DNA from: Neoscytalidium dimidiatum
Taxonomy: Eukaryota > Ascomycota > Dothideomycetes > Botryosphaeriales > Botryosphaeriaceae
NCBI GenBank assembly: GCA_037367355.1
Contig: CM074695.1
Coordinates: 1,426,001 to 1,490,000 of the forward strand
Direction of reading: 5' to 3'
Length of the DNA: 64,000 nt
The first letter of the stretch is position 1. Every line of letters begins with the position of its first letter. Positions 11,319 to 23,180 of the stretch are shown one piece after another. The notes under the pieces are model-generated. The model worked only from the letters and a program-made list of their open reading frames with translations, made no database searches and was not told the origin of the DNA. A program made the position numbers and the translations under genes.

Positions 11319-13572
11319 GTGGGTGTTTTCGTCAGTCCGAGGAGATGTGCGAACGGGGTGGACCGAGAACGAAGGTTGCTGCATTTGCGGTTACGGTGCG
11401 GTGCGATGCGGCTATGCGAGTGGATGCGTGGGTAGGGTGGGGGAGATGTGAGGGACGGAAGGACGGAGACGGGCATCGAAGTGAGGAGGAGTTGCAAGGC
11501 GGAGTATAGAGAGAGAGAGAGAGAGACATTGAGCAGGGCGCAGCATGTTAGACAGGAGGGCAATGCGATGGCAATGCCATGCCGACTGCGCAGAGGGATA
11601 GGGATGGCCAGTGCTTGCGTAGCATCATCGTCAGGGTGGGCAGAAGGGCAGCGTAGGTGATGAGGTAGGCAGGCAAGCAGGTCGGCACAGGCACCGGTAA
11701 GACGGCATCATCATCACCACAGCGTGCGCACGCACCCTCCATACACCCTACCATCATTCCCTCTGCGCGTGCGCTGAATTTCCCTTGGCATTCCGCTTGA
11801 TTATCTTATTGTATTGTTTTGGTAAGATATAGTGCCATTTTATGTGAATCGCGGGCGGCACGCGGCTGAATAGCGCGGTCCAGCCAGTAGGTACGAAGAA
11901 TAATAGGTGCCGGCTGAGCTTGGTCAATAGCAGCAGATCTAGATCCAGTCCATGTCCTTCTCCCACAGGGCCCTGCAGCAAGCAAGAGAGCGCCGATTGA
12001 TTGCTATGTCTGAATCCAGGGTATCGCATATGGTCGAGCAGGGTCGACGCCGGTATGGCCGCAGGGAACATGATGCGTATGTTCGCACGGCACGCTGCCG
12101 CTTGACCGATGAAGGTCTGGTGAAAACGCACATGAAGTGCAAAAAGGTTGGCGCCGTGGCTGCTGCCGCCCTGCCGCGCGCCCGTCTGGACCGCCGCCGT
12201 TGCTAAGAAAGCGTGCAATCAATCGGCCAGTGTAAATCAACCGAGAATCGAACCATTTTCATCTATGCACCGCCGTCCGAACAAGCCTTCCTGTCGCAAT
12301 AGAGCGAAGGGGTTTGAGGAGGGTGATGAGCAGCAGAGCAATCAATCAATTAATAGCGTCAGCCACACGCCCTGCGAAAGCACAGACGACGAGCGAGCAA
12401 TGACGAACGGACCGGCCGTGAGACAACCAAAGCGCCGGCTCTCTCGCCCTTGACTCTCTCTCCTCGCCTCTTCGCCCCTCCGCGCTGGGGTACTCGACGT
12501 TGGGTGCCTTTAGGGCGAACCTCTGATCAACACTCGCTCTGCTCTCTCTCACTGTCTCTCGCTCTCGCTTAGCCCTGTCGAATCTTTAACCACCGGCTGG
12601 CTCCTTCTCTCTTTCTCTTCCCCCTTCTGATCTCTGCCCTAGGGAGGACGTGCGCATTTTTTCTCTTTATTTTTTTTTTTTTTTTTTAGCGGCGTTCTTC
12701 ACCTGCCTTGCACCCATGCCTATCTACCGTTTGCCATGTCTTACTGCACAAGTCATGCACACACGTCAATCAGCGCCGCTTGGCCTCACCACCGACTCAA
12801 GCACTAGCACTCCACCATCGTCGTAGGTGTCTCTGGTCGGGCAGGATGATCCCCTTGAACTGCCGGCTGCCGTGCGAACACCATTAGGGTGTTGCGGACG
12901 GGTGGGCGGATGGGAGCGGACGGGGCGGTGCGCTGCGCAGCGCACTTCGGGTTTCCCGGATTGTCGGGCGAGGCGTCTTTTTTTTTCCTTCCCAATGGTA
13001 CGCACCTCGCTTCACTTGTCTTAGAGAGAGTGGAGGTATGAGGTGGGGAAATAGAGGGGAACTGTTCATCAATAACTTGGTGGCAGTGTCTCTCCAGTGT
13101 CTGTGGTCTGCTTTGGTCGACTCATGCCATCTGCACTCGCCTGCCGATTGACAGCGTGAATGAGTCGGGCTGTCAGTGCTGGTGAGCCGTGTGGTGGACT
13201 GACCAGTCGGATCGTCGTCCTGTACACTGCGCTGCTCTGTGCGCCGCCGCGCATGTAGGGGAATGGTCTGTACCAGACTGCAGAAAGAGGGGTAGCAGGA
13301 GGAGCATGGGGAGGATCGCGGCATGTGTGGGAACGGCACTACTGGCACTGGCATCGGCGCCGGCATCAACGCCGGCGGGAGTGAGCGGTGGAAGTAGGGC
13401 TGGCTGGCCTGCTGAAGCCCTAAGGGAGGGTTGTGCGCAATGAGGAAGGGGCGGAAACCTCAGCAGTGCACTGACTGGTGATGAATGCGATGATGGGAGA
13501 GATCCGTGACGAGGGGTCAGGGTGGTGCCCGCAGTCAGGCACACACGGGATGCGCGGCAAGGCTGTGTAGGA

Positions 13573-13643
13573 GATGCTGATGCTGATGCTGATGCTGATG
13601 CTGATGCTGATGCTGCTGCTGCTGCTGCGGCGGCGGCGGCGGC
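13573..13643. repeat. CTGATG / CTG / CGG array
   Basis: About seven CTGATG hexamers followed by CTG triplets and then CGG triplets. The long Asp-Ala, Ala or Ser-Ala open frames here are products of the array. Confidence 0.88.
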
Positions 13644-14744
13644 CTCGTCCATTTCGGTGCATGTTGTCGCGGTTCGGCCGGTCTTGTCTACTGCGGACTG
13701 CATGGCCTGTTGTTTCAAGGTCGCCCGCCTCGACACCACGAAATAACTGGCCCTTCCGCACGCCCATTTTCTCTTTCCCCGCTTTCCAGGGTTCTGCCTG
13801 CGCGCAATCTTGCAGTCCGTCTCAAGAGTCGCCTCCTCAGGACCAGGTTTGCTTTTTTGCGGCTATGCGCGTGACATTGGGTCTGGCGGCGCTTTCCAAA
13901 GGTACTTGCCGTCTACCTGGGCTGATCCAAATAATTTGCCGCTGAAACTAGATTGTTCAGATGCACTTGGCGATAAGGGCAGCCGGATGGGACAGATGAT
14001 AAATTGACGTTGGTTTATTGGGTTGGCAGCATCATCCCCAGAGCTCCCGAGGGCCGTCCGAGCGGCCGAGTGCAGCGCTGTCGTCGGTCGTTCTTGGTGC
14101 CTGCGCGGTGGTGTTGGCAGCGCCGCCTACACAGACGCCGCCTCCCTGCAGAGGCAATCGGGCCTAGTGCAACGAGGCTAAGCGGATCTCCCCAGGCCTG
14201 GGCATCAAGCAATAGTCGCTCTGCCAGTGCTCCGGCGCCGCCGCTGCGGTCCAAGATTGCCAAATTTCAGAAATGAGAGACAGAGATATGAGGTGTGGGC
14301 TCGCCGTCCCATCACTTCGCGCTACATGCCGGTGGCATGTGCTTCTCTCATCAATCTTGCGCCTCGCCAGCACCGCGGATGCCCGCCCGCCCTACCGGGA
14401 CATGACTAAGGACTCCAGCGTGGAAAATAGGGAGGAGGCGTCCATTGTGTTCCATCATGCGGGCCGTTGTGGGCCACAGCGGTCTTCGCGAACCCGACAG
14501 CGAATACAATCCATGGCGAGGGACGAGTGCAATCCATGCACGTGGCCTTGCAGGGTTCCTGCTGCACCATAAAAAGACCACAGGTGTAGGGAGAAAGTGG
14601 GGATCACCGCAGCGGAGGAGGCAGAAAAAGAAGCGCCGAAGTGGACGACAGCGAGTCGCGCTGAGGGCGGCGCAGCACCGCAGCAGTGCGAATAGCGGAG
14701 GCGGCGGGCCCGGAAGACGGAGATTCATCCGGTCCGGCTCAGCG

Positions 14745-14781
14745 CTGGACGGGGTCCTGGACGGGGTCCTGGACGGGGTCT
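14745..14781. repeat. 12-bp minisatellite
   Basis: Three tandem copies of CTGGACGGGGTC, the last slightly diverged (CTTGG follows). Confidence 0.8.
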
Positions 14782-15788
14782 TGGGCTGGTTGCTGGGACG
14801 TTGGAGAAGGGGGGGCAAAAGGCATGCATGCATCGGCCAGCGTCGTCTAGAACCCCCATAGAGCGGCCGTTATTGAGGTGCAACGGGGACCACGCCCGTG
14901 ATCTTCTTCGTTTCACCCACAGTCCAGTTCCAAATGCGTACGTCTGCAGCGGCCGCAGTATCCACCATCACCGCCGGCGAGCCCGTGGACACGGGTTCTT
15001 CTGCCTGTCCTGGAATTCCCGCTTTCGGCAACCTGCACGCTGGGAACAGAAGGACGAGGAGCGGCACTGCCACGCGAATGGATCCGTGGCCGCGCGACAC
15101 GCCCCGCGCCTTGGCCAGTGGGAAGCGGCGCGAGATCGGGGATACGGTAGGGCAGAGCCTATGGCGCACGAGATACGATAGGGCAATACGGTAGGGCAAA
15201 GGGGGGAAGGAGCGTGGAGCATGGTTGAGGATGCGAAGGCGATGTGTGCATATCATGTCCCAAGAGGGAGATGCGTACGAGTGGGTTGAGTACGAGAGGC
15301 TCGCAGTAGTCAGTAGCGCAGCGCGCGCAGCTAGCGTAAGCGTGGGCAAAAGTCCGGTGGGAGGAGCCGGTGGGATGCTGTAGGGCAGGCGCGGGATGCG
15401 CGACGTGGGCGTGCGGCGGCGGTGGAGGAGGCGGCCGCCGCCCGTTCGTCCATGGGCACGGGAAAGCATGCCACTACGGCTCCGGGCGGTAGGCGGTAGT
15501 GGGCAGGCGGGCGCGACTCGGCCTAGGGTTGACTCGCGGAGGTCTCAGGTGAGGCCGCCGGGGCGGGCAGAGGCTAGCACGGACTTGGGGAGCGCTGCAA
15601 AAAGCCGGCAGGGCTGAAGATCGGCAGGACCGGCGTGCGCGCGTGCCAACAGACACACGGCGAAACCCTCGACTCGGGGGTGGCACCGCGGCGGGCAGAA
15701 TGCTTGTGCGCGGGAGCCAGAGTCAGAGAAAGACAGGCAGACGGGGAATTTCCGCGCTGCTGATTGATCAATGTCTGGAGATGAGTGT

Positions 15789-15827
15789 GCTGCTGCTGCT
15801 GCTGCGGCGGCGGCGGCGGCGGCGGCG
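15789..15827. repeat. CTG then CGG triplet array
   Basis: Five CTG-type units run directly into about seven CGG units. The same CTG-to-CGG arrangement appears at 13573-13643. Confidence 0.85.
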
Positions 15828-18800
15828 ATGATCGCTCAGGGCCATGGAGCGCGTGCGCACCGGGCGCCTGCGCAGGCTGCTGCGATGTTCCGGAGAAAGG
15901 CGAGACGATATGCATGGCGAGCCTTGCCGCTGCTGCTGGCGGCCGTTGCGCGCTCGGGGCAGCGGGTGGGTGGTGTGCGCGGTGTCGCGAGTTGCGCTGG
16001 CTACGCTGGCTGCGCTGGCTGCGACGGCGCGGGAAGCTCTCAGCGATGGATGTACATGGAGGGGGAGAATTGGTCGGACCGAAAGACGTCCAGCAGGAGT
16101 CCCGCAAATTGCCGAAGGGAGGGGAGAGGAGAACGCCTCGGGGTCGCCTCAGCGTAGTGCGGAGCAGAGGGCTGAAAGGCGGTGATAGACGTCGCTTACT
16201 CGGAGCGGGTGGGGTTTGGGAGCATCGTGAGATGGCCATTCTGGTGTTGAGGCTATGCCAGGCGAGCGGTCCGTGTGCTGCGTTACGTTTTTTTTCTCTC
16301 TTCTTTTCAGGCAGGGCGTTTCAATACACCGACACACTACGCCCGTACCGGGCAACAGGGGAGACCGCGGCAAAGGACAGGGCAGCGACGGGGGACCACC
16401 GTCTCCGCCCGGAGCAGCCCGCTCTTGCGCGAGATGTGGCCCCGGCGTCGGTCGGCTGCGCGCTCAACCTGGCAATGCGCCTCCGACGACGCTCAGTGGC
16501 CGCCGCACTGCGCCCAAGGCACACCATCACGCTCACAAACCACCGCTCCTCCCCAACGACCACTTTTTTTTCTGCCCGGGAGGCTGTCCATCAATGTGGC
16601 CCCTGCGCCTTCGGTCCCAGCACGGCGGCCTGTGTGTGGCGGAGCATTAAGGCCAGACTAAGCGGCGAGGCACAGCCCGCGCTGCATGCGAAAGAAAAAA
16701 AAAATCCCACTGCAACAACATGCCCAGCGTGCCGGTCGACTGCGGCCGCAAGGTAGCAATTTGATCGGCAGGCGGCCGCGGACCTGCTCGAGCGGGTTAC
16801 AGCGGCATGGTGCGACTCCGTTCACGGCGCTGCTGCTGCTATATTCTGCTCAACGCCGCCGGAGCTCTCTCCAAACATAGCGGCGGCAGCTGGCGGCTAT
16901 GCTCGTCTGCCACCTCCAGCGCCGCTGACTTCATACCGCTGCCTGCCCCCTCCCAAAAAAAAAAAAAAAGAATTCCTGGGCAGCCGCTTCGTCCTTGGTG
17001 CTCGCTGCTGCTCCGTCCTCGCTAATGCGACCTTGGGCTCTTCTCGGGCCCATCGTCGAAGCGCGGTTTGTGAACCCTGCCGAAAGGTCGTCCCAGCCTT
17101 CCCGATCGGGAAGGACCGGGCGGATGACAGCAACGCTACACGCTTGACGTACCTAGGTAGGTCTCTGCTGTTTTGTGTCGCCGCACTCTGCCTTGCCAAT
17201 CAGCCCATCTTTCCATTCTTGCGTGTAGCTGAAACATTCAAACGGACTCTGCCCAAATGTCCGTCTTTGCGCGCGGTGCCCTGTCGTGTGCTGCGGAGGC
17301 GAACCGCTCCCCCTCCCCCCCCCCTAAGCCTACTTAGGCAGCACTTCCAAGCCGCACCTTGTTTTTTTCTTTTTACGGCAGCCGTGCAACATACAGCTTT
17401 TTTTTTTTTTTCCTTGCTAGATTCCGGCGGGCAGTCCACGCTAGCGAGACGGCGGCGCTAGAGGAGGGTAAAAGTGGGAGAGGGAGGGAGGAAATGGGGC
17501 ATCACTTGCCCGTGGCTAAACATGCCCCATCGTTCTTCGCCCTGCCTTTTTTGTTCCTCCTCGTCTCTTCCTGCGGCTCAGCCTCCGCCTCCGCCGCCTC
17601 CAACCCCCCCGGCTGGCTGGCTTGCGAGCTGATGACTGGCTGCTCGCTCTCGCTTCCTCCTGCGCGCCTGGCTGACCTTATTTTTCTTTTCGTGGACTGT
17701 TTGTTGACTGATCTGGGGGGGGGGCCCACGCGCCACCAACAGCCGACGGGCTGATCGACTGGCGCGCGGGCAGATCTTGTCTGCCTCAGGCGACTGTCCC
17801 GAGGAGGGAGACACGAAGAACGCAGTGCAGGACGGGGCGGGCGAGCGGCTGCGGTGTCACGTTCGCGTGCGGCGCGCGCGCGCGCACACACTGTAAGGGC
17901 GCACCGGGCCAAAAAAGCCAGGCCAGCTCTTTTGTGGCGGCCTTCGTGGCAGCTGCCAGCCCATCGCACGGCAGGGTGGTGCGACGAAGATGCTGATGAA
18001 GTCTGATGGTAGAATGCGAATGCCGGGGGCCCGGCTGGGCTGTTCCCACCCCTTCCCCCTCCCTCCCCTCCTCCTCCTCCTCCCCCCCAGGACTACCGGT
18101 CTTTCGTCGTGGCAGGGTCGGTGGCGGTACTTCGAACCACATGGCGAGCCGGTTGTGCTTGGGTTCCTTGTGCTGCGGGCTGAGCTTAAGTCGTCTGCAT
18201 GTGTTGTCTTGCGCGCTGGTTTTACTTGCGTTTCCAGAGACGGCCGACCCGGCTTCCCGCGCAGCGCACTCGTCGGCCTCCGCTGCCCATGTGCGTGCGC
18301 GCGCCCGCCGCCGCCGCGGTGTTGCGCAACCTCGTGGAACTGCCAGGCGTTGGTGCTGCACGCCGAACTTTCCAGAGCATCTTAGCCCAAAGTCTATTTT
18401 CTCCTACTGCGCTGCCGGCTTTCGCGACCGCCGCTGCTTCGGGCTTGGGTGCTCGCCTGTCCCCGGCCTGTGATTGGTGACGCGTGGCCTCTTGCACTTG
18501 CTCTTTTCGCCCGGGCCTGACCGGGTGCGCCCCTTACAACATCGACGTAAATCTCACTGCTAGTCAACTTGCTTAAGGTTATCCTTGGGAATTTGATATT
18601 CGCAGGGCCAAAGCGCGTGGCTTTCGGCTCTCTCCTAGCCCTATGTCGACAAGATACTTGGCCCTCCGTCCCTTCCGGGCTCATGGGAAACAGATATTCG
18701 ATAGTGAGAAACCAACCCCCTCTTCGAAAGCTCCCAATAGCGCCGCAGCTATGCAATTCTGGAAACAGAAAACAACTGAAACACTCGCCGTATGCGTGCC

Positions 18801-19353
18801 CAACCCGCCCGAGCCCTGGCTATTTTCCCCCCTCAACGCTTCCTCTTTCGCGCACCCCAACTCTTGGAGAAAAAGGAATCCCATTATTCCCAGCGCCAGA
18901 TAAGAAGAAAAAAAAAGGGTTTCCTCGCCAAATGCCCCAGAATGCAAAAAAAAAAGTGCTTCGCTTCGCTCGCTAGAAAGGATAAATAATGCTCGGGGAA
19001 ACGGATGCTCCTCGGCGTTGCTTGCGGTGTCGTACAGGGTAATCTCGCTCCCTTCCGGCGATATACACAGTGAGGCCGAATCAGGAGGTCGTTCAAGTGC
19101 AAATGCGATTCATGAGATTGCAAGCATGATCGTCATGTCGTAACGGCGGTGAGAAGATTGCAGATGCGCGTTGGCCCGCCCGGTGGCGGATAAGGGGCGG
19201 TGCGCCATGGTGACTGATGACTGCAGTTACGATGTTGAGCTTGTGGCTGTAGAAGGTGTTTGCGACGCCCGTGTGTGCTCTCACATCGTATCTCCTCGAC
19301 CTTTGCCTTTGAAGTTCGGGTCGTGGGTGTCGAACTTGATTGTAGGCTGAGAG

Positions 19354-19418
19354 TGGTGATGTTGGTGATGGTGTTGTTGTTGTTGATGTTGTTGTTGTTG
19401 GTGGTGGTGAGGTTGTTG
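19354..19418. repeat. TTG / GGT array
   Basis: Interrupted GTT/GGT triplets just beyond the 3' end of the transcription factor gene, probably in or beyond its 3' UTR. Confidence 0.75.
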
Positions 19419-19468
19419 AGACTGATCCCTGGAAGAAACGAATTCGATTCAGCCTCGTCCTTTTGTCT

Positions 19469-21372
19469 CTAGGTCCATACCGTCGGAGTGGCCACGAACC
19501 CGCCGGCATATCCAAGCCCCATCCCACCACCAAAGTTAAACATGTTGTCCTCGTGCGCGTAGCCGATGGGCGGTGCTGCAGGCGATCCGAGCGGCGAAGA
19601 ATAGGCACTGCTAGGCCTGTAATCTATCGCCGACCTAGGAACCTCCAAGTACGGCGAGCGAGCCTCCATCATTCCAGGAGCTTGCACGTGTAAAGGAGAA
19701 GGCGCGAAGGCAGGGCTCAGGCTTTGTCCGTAGCCGTACTCCTGAATCTGCGTCTCTAGGTCGAGGTTGAGCGTATCCAGGCCGTAAGGATCCTGCTTGA
19801 TCTGCAGATCATCCGTCTGTTGACGAGACCATTCCCGACGCGTCCTATACGAAGAAGCGGTATCCCTGGGGAAATCCATCAAGTAGACGGCGGTCTGGAC
19901 TGCCTGTGCGTAACCCTGAGTCGCTTGCAGCGTGTTGACGTAGCGGATGATCTCCTCCAGCGGCAAAAGAGCATTGTCCGCACAGAAAGCGGCACCGATG
20001 TCAGGGAATATCGGTTCAATCGCGACTGCGGCGGCGTAGAAGAACGAGAGCACGAGCAGCACGTTGATATCGCCACTTCTAGCAGACAGGAGAGAAATCG
20101 GCACCCAGAAAAGCCACTTCCGTAGCGCATACAGTTGTTGAAACTGGTCTTCAGGAGTTTGCGGCGGATTCGATATTCTCAAGCGCTCGATGTAACCCTT
20201 CAATTGCTCCAACCACTTGCTCTCCTGGTCGTAATTCGCCAAATAGGGCTGTAACCGCTGGATGTTGCTGTGGACAAGCTGCAGAGTTGCGAGGTGATCA
20301 CGGCGGGCGTCAGGCGCGACGAACGATCCAGCCGAGGTCATGAAAGACTGGGAAACGGTCGCGCCCTGTTCAGAAATGTAATCCGAAAATGCCGATTCGT
20401 GTCTCCAGGGTTGCATGGCATTGACGATCTGTAAAAGTCCAGTGTTAGCAGGCCAGATGAACACATGGTGATTTCACAACGCCTTGGTCGCGGGAAAAGG
20501 CAGTCCTACCGTCTTGATGCCCGTCATGAGCGACGCCCATCCACGCCTGAAACGGATCGTCAGCGCTAAAGCTTTGCTGGGCCATCTGGCTGCGGGAAAC
20601 TCACCAGTCCGTGGCCTGCCATGAGAGCAGGAGCGAGGAGGCCAGAATGGCGTCCGAATTCGCCCTGGAGAAGTTGCCAATGGCCTCGTGGAGGCCCTTG
20701 AGAGCGATGCCGCCGTGGGCGATGGCCAAATTTCGCGTCTCGGTCGACTGCGAAATCCAGGCCAGGTGGGAAGCGGAGAAGGCTAGGATGGAGTGCATGA
20801 CAAAGGGATATGAGGAGGCGATGCTCAGAAACCTGCCGTTCCTGTCAGCTAGTGCACTGGCGAATACGAAGGCCCCTCCAGCTAGTAAGGGAGGAGGCCC
20901 ACTCACTTCGGCATGTTTTCCGCCCAAACGGTGAGCTTGGAGGTCCTGCCGCGGAACATCTCGTTGGAGATGGACGACAGGTGGTGGATCAGGCGCAGAT
21001 CCGTCTTGGAGTAGTTGCGCCACTGGGGCTGCGGATACACGTTCAGCTCCGGGAAGGGGAATTCGCCGGTGGATTGCCAGATGTTGATTGTCGCCTCGAT
21101 CTCAGGGGTCCACAGAAGGTTGGGCTGCTGCGGTCCCTTGGGACTGTCGGGGGCGGCCGAGGCCGGGTTGTCGTTGTAGTCGCAGCGGACCTGGTGCTTG
21201 GTGCAATTGCGGCTGGGAAAGCGTCAGTGGGCGTCTAGGCAGCACTCTCGCGGCGGGCGTACCATTGCGGGAAGGTTTCGTCGCAGCGAATGTGCCGCTT
21301 CTTGCAGGTCTTGCAGCCTTTCCGCGACTTGGTGTGGCTGCGGCGCGAAGGACCACCACCGGGGCCAGCCAT
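19469..21372 (-). CDS. Zn2Cys6 transcription factor
   Basis: Exons 21372-21263, 21212-20907, 20832-20605, 20546-20510 and 20428-19469 give about 546 aa. The binuclear zinc cluster, residues ~18-46, follows C-x2-C-x6-C-x6-C-x2-C-x6-C (GCKTCKKRHIRC then QCRNCTKHQVRC). It is preceded by a basic RRSHTKSRKG and interrupted by intron 1 exactly before its fourth cysteine. This layout resembles the Upc2-like C6 group. The regulatory domain includes FVMHSILAFSASHLAW and LASSLLLSWQATDWRGWASLM, typical of fungal C6 regulators. The start is the only in-frame ATG; the frame extends upstream from a TTG only. Exon 4 is just 37 nt. Tandem acceptors nine bases apart (ending at 20833 or 20842) could give isoforms. 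Target genes are unknown; a nuclear location is expected. Confidence 0.9.
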
Positions 21373-21528
21373 TGCGACTGGAGCTGAGTTCGGCGGGCGG
21401 GGAGGAGGGGAGAGGGTGTTCTGCGCCTCGGGATGGCGGCACGAGGCGGGGTTGCGGGCCTTCAAATCTCCGCGCGGGTGCAGGCGGTCGTGAAGCTGGG
21501 CAACGGGGTCGCCGTGATGGTAGAGCTG

Positions 21529-21566
21529 GGCTGACGGGGTCGTCGAGGGCTGACGGGGTCGTCGAG
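21529..21566. repeat. 19-bp tandem duplication
   Basis: Two exact copies of GGCTGACGGGGTCGTCGAG, about 160 nt upstream of the transcription factor start. Confidence 0.85.
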
Positions 21567-22240
21567 GGCTTACTCAGGCGGATTGCAGGGCAGGTGAGCG
21601 AAGGTGAGTTGTAGCGACGGTGCGGTCTGCGAACGATGTAAGGCTGATATGCACCGTTGGCAGGCTAACGAATGTGACGGCGGAAAGCCAAAGCGAGCGT
21701 TTGAGTTGGTTCCCTGCAGCGAGTCCGGCGGGCACAGCTGAGAACCAGGCTACTCTTATGGCTTGTGCGAGGTTCCGCTGGCGGCCCATGATGGGCAGCT
21801 CAGTGATCAGACTGAGTGAGAGGTGCCGAGCGCAGGGACTGGCATGCATGTCCACAAATAGAACCGGCTACTGCTGAAATTGCCTAGTCAGCGAGTGCTC
21901 AAGCTCCCGTTAGTTAACCTTCTCCACGAGTTGCTGGGCAGGGAACGTGATCAGATGCGGTCGTATCATGTATGATGGCATAGCCCCCCGCTGTAACGCT
22001 TGGGTGTTAAGCTCACCAGACGGATCCAGGCACGCGGTCCGTTTCGGGCGGAGTCGAATGGCGAGCAGGGCGCTGGCCCAAACGGGCGAGCGTGCGGTGG
22101 TGTGCCTGTGCCTGCCCTGCCCTGCCCTGCCACGGCCACGGCGGCCACGGCCACTGCGCTGCCCGCTGCCCGCAGCCCGCAGGCACTGCCCTTCCTCCAG
22201 GCCCAGCCGGCGCCGCTGCCCATGCCCACTCCCACTCCCA

Positions 22241-22266
22241 CGCCCTCGCCCTCGCCCTCGCCCTCG
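22241..22266. repeat. CCCTCG hexamer array
   Basis: Four tandem CCCTCG-like units, preceded by CCCACT units. Confidence 0.8.
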
Positions 22267-22548
22267 GCCCTCGATGCCCCCGGCGCTGGATGGCTTGCAT
22301 GAAGCAGACCGCCACATTCGCCCGGCGCCCGAGCGCTGCTGCGCTGTGCTGTGCTGAGAGCGATCGGGAGCAGCGAATGATGAGACAGCCTGCGAGGGAC
22401 TGCCGCAACGGGCATGGCGGAGGATCGAGCGCAGCTGCCACAGGGTCCGCTAGATCGCGTGCGGCAGCTGCAGCGACGGCTATATTTAGCAGAGAGAGGC
22501 ACGCCCGCCCGGCGACGAGCTGAGGGCCTCCACGCGCGCGGCCGGGCC

Positions 22549-22597
22549 TGCTGGCTGCTGGCTGCTGGCTGCTGGCCGCTGGCCGCTGGCCGCTGGC
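22549..22597. repeat. CTGGCTG / CTGGCCG heptamer array
   Basis: About seven tandem 7-bp units shifting from GCTGGCT to GCTGGCC. Confidence 0.85.
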
Positions 22598-23116
22598 GGT
22601 GCTCCAGAGGGCGCTGCTGGATGAGCTGGCGCCGCCCCGGGCGGGCGTGCGCGCTCGCTCCTGGCCGCCTTCGCACCGTGTTGAGGCGCACCCGATTCGT
22701 GCATATTGGCTGCTGGCCCCTGCGCGCGTACTGCAATAACTTTCACGTCGCGTCAGTAACAAAACGGCCGCGCCCAGCGCCAGACGGAGCGAAGGCAGAT
22801 CACCGGCCCCACCGCGCGCGATGCGAGAGGCCGGCGGTGGAGCGGCGGCAGCGGGCGGCGACGTGAAACTAGGCGGCGCTGGGCGAAGCGAGCGCGGCCG
22901 GGGGCGCGTCGCTACGGTGCTGGCATTGCGGGCGCGACTGGCCGGGACTGGCACCGCGACGGGCCTGGGACTGGGACTGCTGCTGTCTGCGACGGCGACT
23001 GGGGCTGGGACCAGACGAGACTGGCGTGGGCCTCTGCTTGGGGCTGGTGCCGGTGCCGGTGCCGGTGCTGGTGCTGGTGCTGGTGCTGGAGCCGGCGCGA
23101 GGGCGCGAGGGTGCGA

Positions 23117-23180
23117 GGTGTTAGGTGCTGGGTGCTAGGCGCTGGGTACTGGGTACTGGGTGCTGGGTGCTGGGTGCTGG
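23117..23180. repeat. GGGTGCT heptamer array
   Basis: About nine 7-bp units (GGTGCTG, GGTACTG, GGCGCTG variants). The seven-base period matches the array at 22549-22597. Confidence 0.85.

Larger units (their letters stand above)
10343..19468. other. 9.1-kb gene-poor, GC-rich, repeat-rich tract
   Basis: No supportable gene. Open frames up to 323 codons occur, but they overlap on several frames and both strands, start mostly at non-ATG codons, and translate to Arg/Pro/Ala/Ser-rich or homopolymeric sequence, as expected from GC-rich DNA. Contents include inverted motif pairs (10564-10820), a TGCG/TG microsatellite, GA dinucleotides near 11510, a long CT-rich tract ending in T18 (about 12440-12687), CTGATG, CTG and CGG triplets, a 12-mer minisatellite, homopolymer runs near 16960 and 17400, and a TTG array. 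Long regulatory DNA, a lncRNA or a rapidly evolving gene remain possible. Confidence 0.55.

Noticed and set aside
12243..12254. tRNA B-box-like string on the minus strand (GGTTCGATTCTC)
   Set aside because: The surrounding bases cannot form a T-arm stem, and no D-arm, anticodon arm or acceptor stem is apparent.
13173..13739. 188-codon minus-strand frame with poly-Ala and Ser-Ala runs
   Set aside because: The runs are direct translation of the CTGATG/CTG/CGG array; there is no flanking conserved sequence.
14870..15469. 199-codon minus-strand frame
   Set aside because: Arg/Pro/Ser/Ala-rich sequence without motifs or introns, typical of random GC-rich DNA.
15785..16756. 323-codon plus-strand open frame
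   Set aside because: It begins in a CTG/CGG array (Cys/Gly homopolymers), overlaps other long frames on both strands and has no domain; it is a GC-composition artefact.
22013..22954. 313-codon minus-strand frame
   Set aside because: Covers repeat arrays, is Arg/Ala/Gly-rich and conflicts with several equally long frames.
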